From contig JAVHZZ010000003.1 in assembly GCA_036250195.1 (NCBI GenBank), positions 344,784,875-344,848,874 on the forward strand: a stretch of DNA of 64,000 nt, written 5' to 3'. This document shows, in pieces, positions 1-13,563 of this stretch. Below the pieces are notes generated by a model. That model was not told where the DNA came from. It saw nothing but the letters and a program-made list of their open reading frames with translations, and did no database searches. The translations under genes and the position numbers were made by a program. Source of the DNA: Mixophyes australis. Taxonomy: Eukaryota; Chordata; Amphibia; Anura; Limnodynastidae. Position 1 is the first letter of the stretch, and each line of letters begins with the position of its first letter.

Positions 1-99
1 GCTGGGAAGGACGTGTTCACAAATCACTGCCAAAAATATCCACAATTAGAAAGGCAAAATGCAATTAGATATTAATGTACGTTAAATATAAATGCATAC

Positions 100-188
100 C
101 TTTTTAACTGGTATGGAAGAATTTTTTGCAGATAAGACACATAGGATGCAAAGTGCTCAGAAAAAAACTGCAGCTTCCCCGCCGTTTC
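100..188 (-). CDS. PPP1R21: PPP1R21 coding exon 11 (last one in the window)
   Basis: 89 nt encoding [20 protein letters not shown] and then QKILPYQLK plus two bases of the next codon. The acceptor is CTTCCCAG and the donor GTATGC. Exons 10 and 11 are separated by only 90 bp, the shortest intron here. Later exons are left of base 1. Confidence 0.96.
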
Positions 189-2040
189 CTGGGAAGGAAA
201 GTTGGAATTTGACATGTAAATCGAACAGAGATTTATTTGCAGCTGAGGAGCAGAAAAATAATGAGGTAGAAATATTACCAGGACAGTAACGGTGCCCTCG
301 GTGATGCTTTCAAACAACAGGAGAATTCCTTCCTCTAGAGGACGGACGTAAGAGGCATTTTCATGAAGATAGTGCGAGAACTGCATGATGATAAACAGGG
401 AGTTAGCGGATCTAAAGTGCAGCAATTACAGATTGCAGCGAGCTTAGCGGATACATCTCTGCCAATTAATAGCGTCTTCTCTCAACTACAGTACAAGAAG
501 CAAATTGAAAATCGCACATCACGCTAATCCTTCAAAGGAATTACATTTTCGAAAAATAAATATTTGTTTGATCTGAAGTCTGTACAGCAGTGCGCACTAA
601 TTACAAAGTCTTCAATAGAAAAATTTACAATTTAGCATGTAAAAGAGATTAATGATGAAGTCTATACAATATTCTGGCCAAACGAACACACACACACACA
701 CACGGGGATAAAATATTGTATTGTTGGCAAACACTGCCATCTACTGGTTAGTACACTGCAGCGCAATACATACCATCATACATGGGGATTGCAATTTGAG
801 TTCTTGGTTGTTTCAGAATGCAAGAATTTTCATATACCTAGAGATGGGCATTTCTTTCCTTTGTTTATTAACCCCTGAAAGTGTGTTAAGAAACACTTAC
901 ATTTGTATAAACTAAAGCACATGCCTAATCTCAGTTAATTTAAACCAAGAATTTTGTATTCCGTTACATTCTTTATCTAATCAAAATGAGTATTTTAAAA
1001 CCTTTAACTATTGACTGAAACACCCCTTGAACTTGAAGTACACATGACGCATGTAGAACCTAGGATCTAGAGTATTACAAGGTTCTAAATTACAGATACA
1101 GCTCATGTGGACAGAATTAGAAAAATGTGATAAAGTCTAAAAAAACACTGATCTTGATTAAACAGTTGTATATCTGCCATTTAATGGTCACACATACAAT
1201 TATATAATCTATACATTTATATTACGCCCTTGTGTACGGCACAAAACAGCTCAAACGAACTGTGCTCAGCAGTGTTTTATGGTCAGATAACTCTGCCCAG
1301 ATGATATAATGGTCTTGGTGGAAAGCACAAAAGGAAGCCAGAAAGGTAATGTAATGTACCGCTAAGAGGTGTAAGGGACTATGTGAAACATTATAAATTA
1401 AAGCTATGAAAAACCCCTTTACCTCACTGCACCCATCGTCTGCACTTGACATTTAGATAATGTAACCAGTGAACGGATGTATCTTAATCTTCATGTAATC
1501 TTATGTAATTTGCCACAAGTGGGTTATTGAAGGTCAGCACAACTCCAGATCTTAAAAGATGGTACAAGGACAGATATTTTGGATATCCCTAATTAAGGCT
1601 GGGCACACACGACAGGGTTTTCAGCTGATTATGCCGTCAATCACACAATAATTGAGCGTTTGGGCAAATACTGCATTAGTGTCTACGCTCCAACAATGAA
1701 CGATTATCGTTCCAAAGCTCATCGTATCGCTTGATTTAAAAATCAGACTAAAAATGTCGTCCAACGATCAACACCGTCTGTCCCATTGGGCACAATGGTC
1801 AGGTGCCCGGGGGCCCTGCAGCCCAGGGGGCCCGTCAGAGGCAGGCCAAAAAACAAAATCCTCGCAGTGCATGTTGGGCGTGACGTCATCACACCCGCCT
1901 GACATCCATTGCGGAGCGCAGCACGGAGGAGGAGACCAGGGAGGGAGCCGGATCGCCAGCTGACTGCAAGGTAAGTATTTTCTTTTCTTTCAGGATATTT
2001 TTTTTGCGCTGCCTCCGACAGGCCCCCTGAGTTGCAGGGC

Positions 2041-2099
<59 letters not shown>

Positions 2100-2121
2100 T
2101 AATCACTTTTTTTTTTTACGA

Positions 2122-2158
<37 letters not shown>

Positions 2159-5100
2159 GGCCCCGGTGCTGCTTTGCCCGGGGGCCCATAATGCTGTTAA
2201 GAGAGCCCTGTCAATGATGGAATAATGTCGTTCCAATCCTGCAGTGTATATGCACTCTCTATCTTTTCAGCCATGGTTACGACAGATGAAGAGCACAGAT
2301 CTGAAGGTAAATCATGTAAAATGTCTATAGTGTGTACATAGGGAGAAAATTTCTGCAGTGTACACCCAGCCTAGGTCTGGATTGGGTCAATCATGGAATC
2401 AGGATATTTGATAGTGATTAATAGCCAATCCCTGTGCAGCACTGGGCTTCAGTTTGATCAGCTTACGATGGGTCACCAAGTTAGATAGAATCACTTTGAG
2501 TATTGCACGGTGTTTGTGAGCTGTACCTTTTGATTTAACGGCGAGATGACATCAATGGCAGAATCTACAGGAAAGATCTGGACTCTTTGTTCTGTGTACG
2601 TGTGAAAGTTCAGGAGAGCGGTAACTAAGTCCTGGACAAAGGACAGGGCCTGGCTCACTAAATCCCGGGCTTTCAGCTGAAAAGGAATTAGAGGACTCAT
2701 CAATACTTTCTGTTCATCAGCAAGAGAAAGGTGGCAGATATTCTACAGATTAACTATTTATAATGCAAATGTAATGAGTAGAATTTGTTTTTTTACTCAA
2801 TAAAATACATCATATGGATTGCCAGTGACTTTTTTATTAAAGCACTTTTAAAAAGAAGACCCCAACTTACCTCCATTATTTGCACCTTATGTGCAAACTT
2901 CTTCTTCCTGACATCATGACAAACTCCCACTAAGAATCCTATCTACACTGTCAGCGGCCCCGTCCTCGGCATCGTTCACCGGTCACTGGGAGGGGCTTGT
3001 ACACAGATGGAGCACAATCATTGTAGATGAACGCAGCTATGGAGAGCGCGTTCCTCCCATTTAGGGATGGATCACGCCATCTGCCACAATTGTGTTCCAT
3101 CTGTCCCAATCAGTCTATGTAATCCAGACACAGTTTACACTAGAGCAGCTTTCTATCTGGGAATTGAATAGTAAAATAATTAAATGGGTTCAGATGAGGG
3201 GGCTTTATTAGAATATTTAGTTAGGTTAAGGGGAATGCTGCACTAAAATTAAAAATAGTAGAGTTAGCCATTAGCCAGAAACTACTGCTGGGCCCCACTG
3301 TAAATCGCTAAAAAGGGGTCCGATAAAAAACAGACACTAATTGGTCAAAGCCGTCCTACTTTGTGAGGAGAGATGATATTAGTATATATTAGCTAGAGAT
3401 GATATTAGTATATATTAGATAGAGGTGATATTAGTATATATTAGCTATATAATAAATAAAGATATTTTGGACTTGGATTTGTTCTTTACACTATTTTGCA
3501 AGTACCAGGCTCTGTGCCCACATACAGACATGCGGCAGCAGGCAGGCTGCTTTAACCCAATTCTCAGACACTGTTCTATAAATACCTGACATATAATAAA
3601 GGGGACTGCTTTTATTAGATTATTAGGACATAAAAAGTCACAAGTTCTGGGACCATATAAAATCTTTTATACTAGTTCTAAAAAAAATTGAGGTAATCAA
3701 CAGCGTGAATTAAAATAGATTTATAAAACACAAGCTGTATCAGTAATACTAAGACAAAGTACTAACGTGAGGACACCACTAATAATAATGTATTAACCTT
3801 GTATCCGCTGATTAATATATAGAATAAAGGATACCCTTATAGTAACTATGTAGTAATTCTGTGACTAAAGTGGGCATCGCTCTCGGATCTGCCCGTGTGT
3901 GCTCGGCTTAACATATACAACTTTTCTCTGTCTGTAATTGACATCTAGGGCTAGATTTACTAAACTGCGGGTTTGAAAAAGTGGAGATGTTGCCTACAGC
4001 AACCAATCAGATTCTAGTTATCATTTATTTAGTACCTTCTACAAAATGACAGCTGGAATCTGATTGGTTGCTATAGGCAACATCTCCACTTTTACAAACC
4101 CACAGTTTAGTAAATCTGGCCCCAAGTCTTCTCATATTGGAGTAACTTGTATTTGATGGCTAATGACCCTATACATTCACAGAAAAAATTCTGCCTGCAA
4201 ACATACAACTGGCATCAATATTTTAACATGACACAGGAGAAACTTATTTTTGTGCACCTCATAGTTCTGAATGAGAACCCATTTCACCACAGGGATTAAA
4301 GAGAACCCATCACTAACATCCGATAGTATTTTATTTCTGTGAACACAGTGACTTGCACACTACAGGACTCATATAGAGTTGGACCCATTTGTGCCGCAAA
4401 CATGAGATGAACATGAAAAAGCGCATGTACATAGATATGCTCAGACAGATGCGTCCAGCTGTCCATCTGTAGCATACAGTACGCGGCAGGGTTACGTCAG
4501 GCATAATAAATGTATATATAAAAATCCCACGTAGAACAGAAAAAGCAAAACGCAGAGTTGGCGCAGAGATGCGGCTTGACAGCGCTCGTAGTAAAGTCAC
4601 ATTAACCGATTTGTACACAATATTACAGCAGTATTAAGCGTCACATGCACGAGAGAGAATAATGTCTTGACAATGTTATTAATAAATTCCAAAGTTGAAT
4701 TTTCAATATAAAATTAACTACAAAGTCAAATTAAATGAAATCCAAACATCTGTTGTTTTCTCCCTTTAAATAATGAAATAGGAATCTCCTTCTCTGCCAC
4801 AGTCCACATGGAAATATCAAGTAATGAGCATAGACGGCCGTAACGTCATATAATACAGCAACTCACACTAATGAATAAATACGATCAGCCTGAGCAGTCA
4901 CCTAATCGGATGCAGCTAGAAAGTGCTGATGAGCACCACCATCCTCACTGACCAGCACCACAAGAGATACGTCTCCTCACATGTGCCTATGCTGCCTCCG
5001 TCACCCTTACAGTATGCAGCCTATGTATGACCGCCGCTTACCTCCTATATTCCGCCTGTCCAAGAATAAGGAACCGTAAGTGTAAGATGTGACCAAGTCA

Positions 5101-8100
5101 TAAAGGGGACGGTGCTTGCGTATTTTGGTACAGAAATACATACTTTTCGCAAAACATATGAAATGTCCAACTCTACATGAGCCTCTAACCTCATTCAGCA
5201 GGGAGAGGACATTTAATACAGTGGGATCTTTATGTGTTGTCCTCTCTAGGGGCCTGATTCATTAAGGATCTTAACTTGAGAAACTTCTTATTTAAGTCTC
5301 CTGGTCAAAACCATGTTAAATGCAAGGGGTGCAAATTAGTATTCTGTTTTGCACACAAGTTAAATACTGACTGTTTTTTTATGTAGCACACAAATACTTG
5401 ATAGCTTATTTGTACACTGAAATTTAAAGTTGATATTTGTGTGCTACATGAGAAAACAGTCAGTATTTAACTTATGTGCAAAACAGAATGCTAATTTGCA
5501 CCCCTTGCATTGTAACATGGTTCTGTCTTCTGACTTAAATAAGAAATTTCTTAAGTTAAGATCCTCAATGAATCAGCCCCTAGGTCTCCACCAGACCTTG
5601 TAGTAAGAGCTGAGAAGTATGGAGAAAGCTGTCCCGAAAGCTCTCTAGGCCGACAGCTGAACTCTTCTGCCTCTAGTGATCAGACTGTACCATGCTCACT
5701 CCATGGCCGGATACAGCTCACAGCTCTGGGGTGAGGTCTATGCAAAGCCAGCCCAGGAGAGAGCAAAGGGTATAAAGCGCTCGCTGTATAAAATGCTCTT
5801 TCCCAGGTGAATGAGGTCACGGACAACACAACAACAAAACATGGTACTCGATTCCAGGGAACAGGCGTCTTTTATTGGCTCTATTAATGCAAAACTGGTC
5901 GATCTAAAATGAATAAGATAATAACAAAATAAAATAGTGCAAACCTGATGTCTTCTGTTATGTAAGGGTACATTCAGGGCATTGAAATCACTAGTTCCTA
6001 ATAAAGAAGAGAAATGGTATTTGTACATTGTTCTTGCAGGAATGTACAGATATTAGCAATGAGATACATTGTATTTAAAAACAAGGTCAATCATTAAACA
6101 CCAGAATAGATGATAAACATGGCAGAATGTGTTGGATAATAATAAAAGACACTGTGGCTTAAGAATAGTGCTGAAAGTCACCTGTAACATTGAAACTCTT
6201 GCTATAATAGAACTAAGAATGCATTCTACAAGGTACAATATTATCAGACAAAGAAAGTTAAATAAACCTTTTCTATAGGTGTAATTTGTTAGTTCCCCAA
6301 TCTCTGAAAAGAACACGGGTGGTGTGAGAGAAAGAAGGCCTACAGAAAGACCTTGCGGAACGTAAATGGTCTGCATCTCTGATGTATCAATATGTTACAG
6401 AGCTACGGCACACAGACACTACAGTCAGGTGGTTCATTCAAAAATTATAAAAAAAATATATACAATTCAACTGTAAAGCTACTGGTATCAATTTCTATTC
6501 ACCAGGGGGTAAATGTATCAAGCTGAGAGTTTTCCGGCGGGTTGGAAAAGCCAATCAGATTCTAGCTATCATTTATTTAGTACATTCTACAAAATGATAG
6601 CTAGAATCTGATTGGTTGCTATAGGCAACATCTCCACTTTTCAAACCCGCCGGAAAACGCTCAGCTTGATACATTTACCCCCAGGTCTCATTTACGAAGC
6701 ACAGAGCAAAATCCTTCTTGGGGACTCCACATGCCCGTTTGTGCTGGTGCCCATAAATTGGTCATCGATTTACTGACCAAAGTGGTGGCATTTGCAAATA
6801 AGCACCGGCAAATAGGAGGAGCGGAACAAGGATGTTCCTCAGTTTTTTCCACCTCCCCAAAAACCTCGGTGCACTTAGTTTGCAGATGTGTCTCCAAAGA
6901 ACGGACAGTAAGCGCGCACATTGGATGCACTGGGTGGAGCATCTAGACAGTTCACTGCAAAACCACAATTCTCTGCGGGGCCCATCTGGTGTACCTGGTA
7001 TGGAAGGGCCACTGTTTGACAAATGTTTTCTACAGCAGCAATTATAAAACAGTGATATATGGAGGATGAAAATAAACTAAGCGGAAGCAAAGCAATAAAA
7101 ATTATACATCATTTTGTAAAAAACATTACAATATATTAAATAATAAATTAAATAATATATTAAAATAATTAAATATTATTTTACAGCCTGTTTAAAGACT
7201 CATATTATCAGGTTACCAAGGGCTACAGGCAGTATTGTATTTTGGTAGAAAATTGCTGCAACTAGTAAATGCAAATGTGTTTATGCAATAGTGATCCTGC
7301 CTGCGTTTTGGGAATTCTCAATCCTTTCAGCATCTTTAGTCACACTATTCTCCAGGCTACAGTGCCTGGACAATCTGTAATCCAACCTGTCCTGCAGGGT
7401 GAAGTGGGAGATCCTGATTGGATAAGCAGTGCGGAATCCTTCAGGTCTTACTTGAACAAACAGGATTCCTATTAAAATATAACAGGAAAATGTTCTGGAA
7501 ACCTCAAGTGAGTTTAGTAAACAGATACTTCATTGCAATCATTGGACACTTTGCAAAACAGAATGATCTAGAGCAGCGTTTCTTAAACCTGGTCCCCACT
7601 ACCCCTAACAGTGCATGTTTTTCATATGTCCTTGCTTTAGCACAGGTGTATTCATTACTGACCGACACATTGTAACAGATCAACAGGTGGTATAATAATT
7701 TCACTCGTCACCTGGAAAACCTGCACTATTAGGGGTCCTGAGGACTGGGTTTGAGAAGCACTGGTCTAGAGAGTACATGGTTATAGACTGACATGTCTAC
7801 TTCTCCCTTTCATTCTGTTTGACACATGCAAAAAAAAAAAAAAAGCCTCACAAAACCATAACTGCAAGCCAACCAATTTGAAAAGACATTCAGCTATGTA
7901 TATATATATAAAGTAACAACTAAATGTATAGTTCTGCTTCAGAATGCTAAGTGATCAGGCAATCGCAAAGTTCCATTCTATACCACAACAAACAGAAAAA
8001 GACAATGCTCGTTTTGATTAATTAACTTTAGGATTAACTACTAAGGCTAGGTACACACTGAACAATTTTCCGACTGACGAGTTGTCTCAAAATATTGAAC

Positions 8101-11100
8101 CTACGACTGTAAGTCCGATATGTCTGATTCATGCATACACACCGATACCATTTACCTTCAGATCTGTGCTCTTCAACTGGTCCTCTAGTCTTCAGAGAAT
8201 GACAGCACAATAGTCAGTCCTTCATTATTGTCACAATGATTAAAACCGCCTTGTTATAGCTATCCACATGTCCTAATGAATTTCGTTAGAATGTTTTGTT
8301 TCAGAGTCACAGAAGCTGTCTCAGAACGAACAAATGAATTATTCCTTCTACAGAACTCTCTATATTTATTCACTGGGACATTCATCGCTAAAATCGGCTG
8401 AAAAGAGACCGACTCTGTAAACTCTATGGAGATCGTGAGCATGAGTGCGTACACACTGCATGATCGGTCGGTTATATTAACCAGTACGACCAACCAAATA
8501 AAATGATGATCGGTGCTTTGGGCGACTTTAGATCATTGTGTCACTATACACACTCACACGATATCTGACCAAACGGTCGAAAGTCGGCTGATTGGAGGTT
8601 TTCGTGCAAACATCTGGCCAGTGTGTACCTAGCCTAAGAATTAAATGCTAAATCCAATATTTCTTTAAAATATAACTCCACCCTAAGGAAAAAATATCAA
8701 AATCACTGCTGCTACATCTAAATATCCCAATCAAGACCATCCAATAACCAAGTAAACAATGAATTGCATAGTGCGTGTATAATAGGGGATAATGGTAAAA
8801 AATTACAACAAAGTTTCATTACATGTTTTTGTCTTTTCATGGTGTCCACCACAGTTGCCATCATTGTGGTGGTCCCTCCCTGGAGGACTCTATTCATCTG
8901 ACTGTTGAAAATAAACCTCCACAAAAGGGTCCAGATATGGAAGAAGGTCATTGTTGCGTCTTTGTAGCCCCCTTGCTGTATCAACACACAGCTCCAGGCC
9001 AACGGGTTCCAAAGCCGCAGAACCAATAGTTATTGCACTGGGACTTCATAATATAACGGCATTTGTGGCCTGACGCAATGTGATGCAACAGCGTCCAACT
9101 CACAAACTGGGTGCTCCTATGTAGAGGTTTGATGCCACCAGGTGCCCCAACAGTGCAGGGACATGGAGCGGTGCATCACTTTTTAAAAATATTGCTATAA
9201 AGTGAAGTTATCCTTTAAGATGAGGTGTAGTAGCCCACAAGCGACACCGGTCTACCTAACTGCAGTGGGCAATGTAGTAAGACAAAATCAATGCATTTGT
9301 CATTTTTTAGAAGACCATGTGGTACTAGGGGTTTACTTTAAACTAGCAAATGAGACCCTAATAAACTGCTCTGTAAGCCATTAATCACCATCACATTCTG
9401 CAGTAAAATAAATACTATACAGCTTACAAGGGACTATCCATGCCTCAATTCCTGCAGGTAGCTCGTGGTTTCAGTGTGGCCAGCTTTCCTACAGCTTCCC
9501 TTGAGAGGTACATATGACAACTGTTCCTAAAGAGGGAAAGGACCCAGAGGGGTCCATCTACCATCCTATTTCTTAACTGAATGTTGACCTTAAATAATAC
9601 GCAAAGGTCTTAGCAACTGTGCACAGATTCCTGCTGATGTTGCACATTAGATACATTATAGATGAATGATTCATCTTCCAGCAATAGCTCCACGTTCACC
9701 AGGCAGAAGAGAAACCTTCCCTCCAGTATCTACAACGACCGGGCTGGTCTTGTGTCTCAGAGAGCAGAGGAGATCAATTCTGCTAAAGCACTGGATGCTT
9801 TCTATTCTCCAGATACAGAAAAAACCATTAATAAAATGTGTATTATCCACTCTAGGATTAGGCCCCCATATCTTCTAACTGCCTAATGGCAGAGTAGGGC
9901 TAAAGGGCTTGTTTCAAAGTGCATATTAAGAATGAAGCTAGACAGGGCTGCCTCCGCTGCCCTTACGTTTTATCTTATAGTGCTTCAGGCTCAAGAAAAA
10001 CAATAGCAACATAGAAAGGGAAGCAACTTGTGTCCTAGATTAGTAGTAAAACAGGTAGGTAACTACTCACTAGGAGGCACTGAACACCTGGCAGATTAAA
10101 CATGTTGCCTGCTCTAGCTTGTGCTAAGACGTAAAGGGACCTTAGGGACGGATAGTGAAATAGCCTCCCATCAGAGGTGGTAGAGGCTAATACAGTAGAG
10201 CAATTTAAACATGCTTGAGATAGACATAAGGATATTCCTACAAAAATTAAAGGATCAAATATCATCATCTATTTATTTATATAGCGCCACTAATTCCGCA
10301 GCGCTGTTCAGAGAACTCATTCACATCAGTCCCTGCCCCATTGGAGCTTACAATTTAAATCCCCTAACGTACACACACAGACCAAGAGAGACTAAGTGCA
10401 ATTTTGATAGCAGCCAATTAACCTACCAGTATGTTTTTGGAGTGTGGGAGAAAACCAGAGCACCCGGAGGAAACCCACGCAAACACAGGGAGAACATACA
10501 AACTCCACACAGATAAGGTCATGGTCGGGAATTGAACTTATGACCCCAGTGCTGAGAGGCAGAAGTGCTAACCACTAAAACGCCGTGCTGCCCAAATAGG
10601 GTTTGAGGTTACCATAGGTTAAAAATTGGGCAGACTAGATGGGCCAAGCGGTTCTTATCTCCCATCACATTCTATGCCCACTGGTACAATTTCCTTTTCA
10701 TAGGTTAGGAATATTTGTGCACAACAATACCCAAGGACCCATGGCTGATCTTACTGCTGAGATCCTCTCACGCGCCATCTGCTGAACGCAACAAAATCAC
10801 TAAACCCCAAACAGCGGAAGTCCCGAGTTATTCCTCCACTTGCAGCATGGCTTTCAGAAGTAAATCTTACAATGCAAATGGAGGATATTTACTTCATGAA
10901 CAGACATGCGTATACTAAACTCATAGGCATTCAGCACCTGGATCAGATTTAAATCCTTCATGGATTCCAAAGATCTTGCGACAACAGTAAAGGGTCAATT
11001 ATGCCAACGTTTCCATAATACATGGCCTTTATGCCCTGTTCACTGAGAACAGAGGACACACTCATATACTCGCTCTTCCAGTTATTTTATCAATGAACAC

Positions 11101-13488
11101 AAATTTTGTAACATCACATTCCAAAGGAAATCTGACATTGAACTGGCTGAACTCATGGTATCAATCTTGGTGTAACCTTATGATATCAACTTAAAATAGC
11201 ATATATTTTAATTTACCAGCTTTTAATTTAAAGCAATATCTTGTGTTCACATGTGCTTTACACCAAAACCTGTATAAAATAACAAAACAACTAAAAACTT
11301 TAGCAGGGGATTTTGGCAAGGGGTACAAGTATGAATGTCAGTACAATGAGTCCTTTGTCTTTGCCCTGTTGCCTGGGCTCCTTTCCTTGGCTGACATAGA
11401 TGGGTTACCAGAAGATGCAATCACTAGACTGTTTTCATACGTCGATTTACATTTTTTTATTATTATTTATTTTATGCCTCTCTTTTTTTTTATTTTTCTA
11501 CTTATTTCTTCATATGGAAAATCAGTCAACCTCGTCAGTCACACACAACCATCACACGTTAGTAAATGTGCGTCTTGCAGTATTATCTATGGTTGTCATA
11601 TTGCTCTGATTTATTTCATTTGCAGAGACATTTTCACGTTAATGGAAATAGTCACCTGCACGGACTTACTGCTGTTTTGACAAACACAGAAGAACTGAGA
11701 AATGAAAGCATCGCCTGTGCTCCGTAGAAGTGCACATGAAATATAAATTGTGGGAGAGGCGAGACGGAGAGATACTGATTATTTGGCCTCCTGAATTATT
11801 TATTTGCCATTTCTTCTGCCAACGCTCCTTTGACCGCCTCAATCTCAGAATGGGATCACCCTTCTGTTACGTGTCGGGCCTGTCGGATTTTAAAGGGTTA
11901 ACCATATAATCAGCACAGTGGAAAAATGCTGTATTAAGCAATGAGTCATGCACTTCTCATATAGTGCTGAACGGGAGATGTACTAGAAAGGCAAGTGCAT
12001 AAATTATTCAACCATTATTACTATTTTTTTTTTTTTTAAAGAAAGTAAAGCCTCCTAGCCAAGAAGTGGATTAATGGTTTGTTATTCTCTAACTTCTGTC
12101 CTTGTAGACCTTATGCAAGTTAAGTTATAAATTGTTAATTATTTTTTACTTCCATTGACATATGAGAGAAACAGAATATACATATCATTATATATACATT
12201 CTCAAAAGGAGACACGTTTCTCTAATTATCCTGTTCTAGTGCCAAATTCCCTTTGCTGTATCCATCTATTAAATCCCACATTGCTGCTAGTAGTTTATAG
12301 TCCATTACATGAGAAAGTTTTGCAAGATATACATCACATTGCTGAAAATTGCCCGTTTCTTGAATACTTTTGGGAGCGATGATCAAAAGCAATTAATGCA
12401 AAAATTCTGTTCACTCCTCTTAACTTGAACAAGGCACCTAAAAAGGTTTTTCACCTTGGTGTGGGAAGAAATGGCAACTGTCACCTGATTGGATATCAGC
12501 CATCCAATCAGATGCTAGATGTCACTACGGCTTCAATGTCTGATCTTTCACTCTCCTGTTACGTTCACACTGAAGACCAGAACAGGTTCCTAGTCATAGA
12601 AAGCAATTTGGGGGCAGATAAGAACCACTTGGCCCATCTAATATGCCCATTTTTTAACCTATCATAACCTCAAGCCCTATTTGATCCTTAGTGCTTTGTA
12701 AGGATATTCTTATGTCTATCCCAAGCATGTTTATATTGCTCTACTGTATTAGCCTCTACCACCTCTGATGGGAGGCTATTCCATGTATCCACTACCCTTT
12801 AAGCTAAGTAATTTTTCCTCAAATTTCCTCTGAACCTACTTCCCTCCAGTGTCAGTACATGTCCTCGTGTTCTGATACTTCTCTTCCTTTGAAGAATGTT
12901 TCCCTCCTGTACCTTGTTAAAACCCTAAATATATTTGAAAGTTTCTACCATGTCCCCTTTTCCCTTCTCTGCTCTAAGGTATACGTATTAAGATCTTTTA
13001 ATCTCTCCGGTAAGTTTTGTGCTGTAGGCCATGCACCATTTAGTTGCCCTTCTTTGTAGTCTCTAGTGTCCTTATATCCTTCTGGAGATATGGCCTCCAG
13101 TAATGTGACCTTACTATAGCAAATGAGCAAATGGTGAGAAACACAGAACCGCGATATTCACAGATTTATTAGCGATAGGTAAGGGACAGTCGTGTATCCA
13201 GGTAACAGATCTGCCTACACAATTACATCACAGATTAACATACAGGACAAGAGATGAGCATGAAAAGAGCTGTACGTACCATCACAGTCATAAGGATTCA
13301 TTTACTAAACTCTCTACAGATCTGCAGAACATAACACTCTTCCAATGACTCCATATGTACAGTAATATATTTTGCAGAGCAACCCACACTGCCCAACATG
13401 AGAAAGCTTCATAAGTGAATTTGTAGTCTTTAATAGACAAGATGTTCAGGATGTAAACACTGCTCCCTCTTCCTTCCATTGTGTTTTG

Positions 13489-13563
<75 letters not shown>

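Noticed and set aside
1889..2236. Reading frames with Tyr-Ile repeats
   Set aside because: AT microsatellite translation; the same applies at 13288-13614.
11243..11680. 145-codon plus-strand reading frame
   Set aside because: Phe/Leu-rich because of a T-rich tract. No homology recognised, no exon signals, inside PPP1R21 intron 7 and antisense to it.
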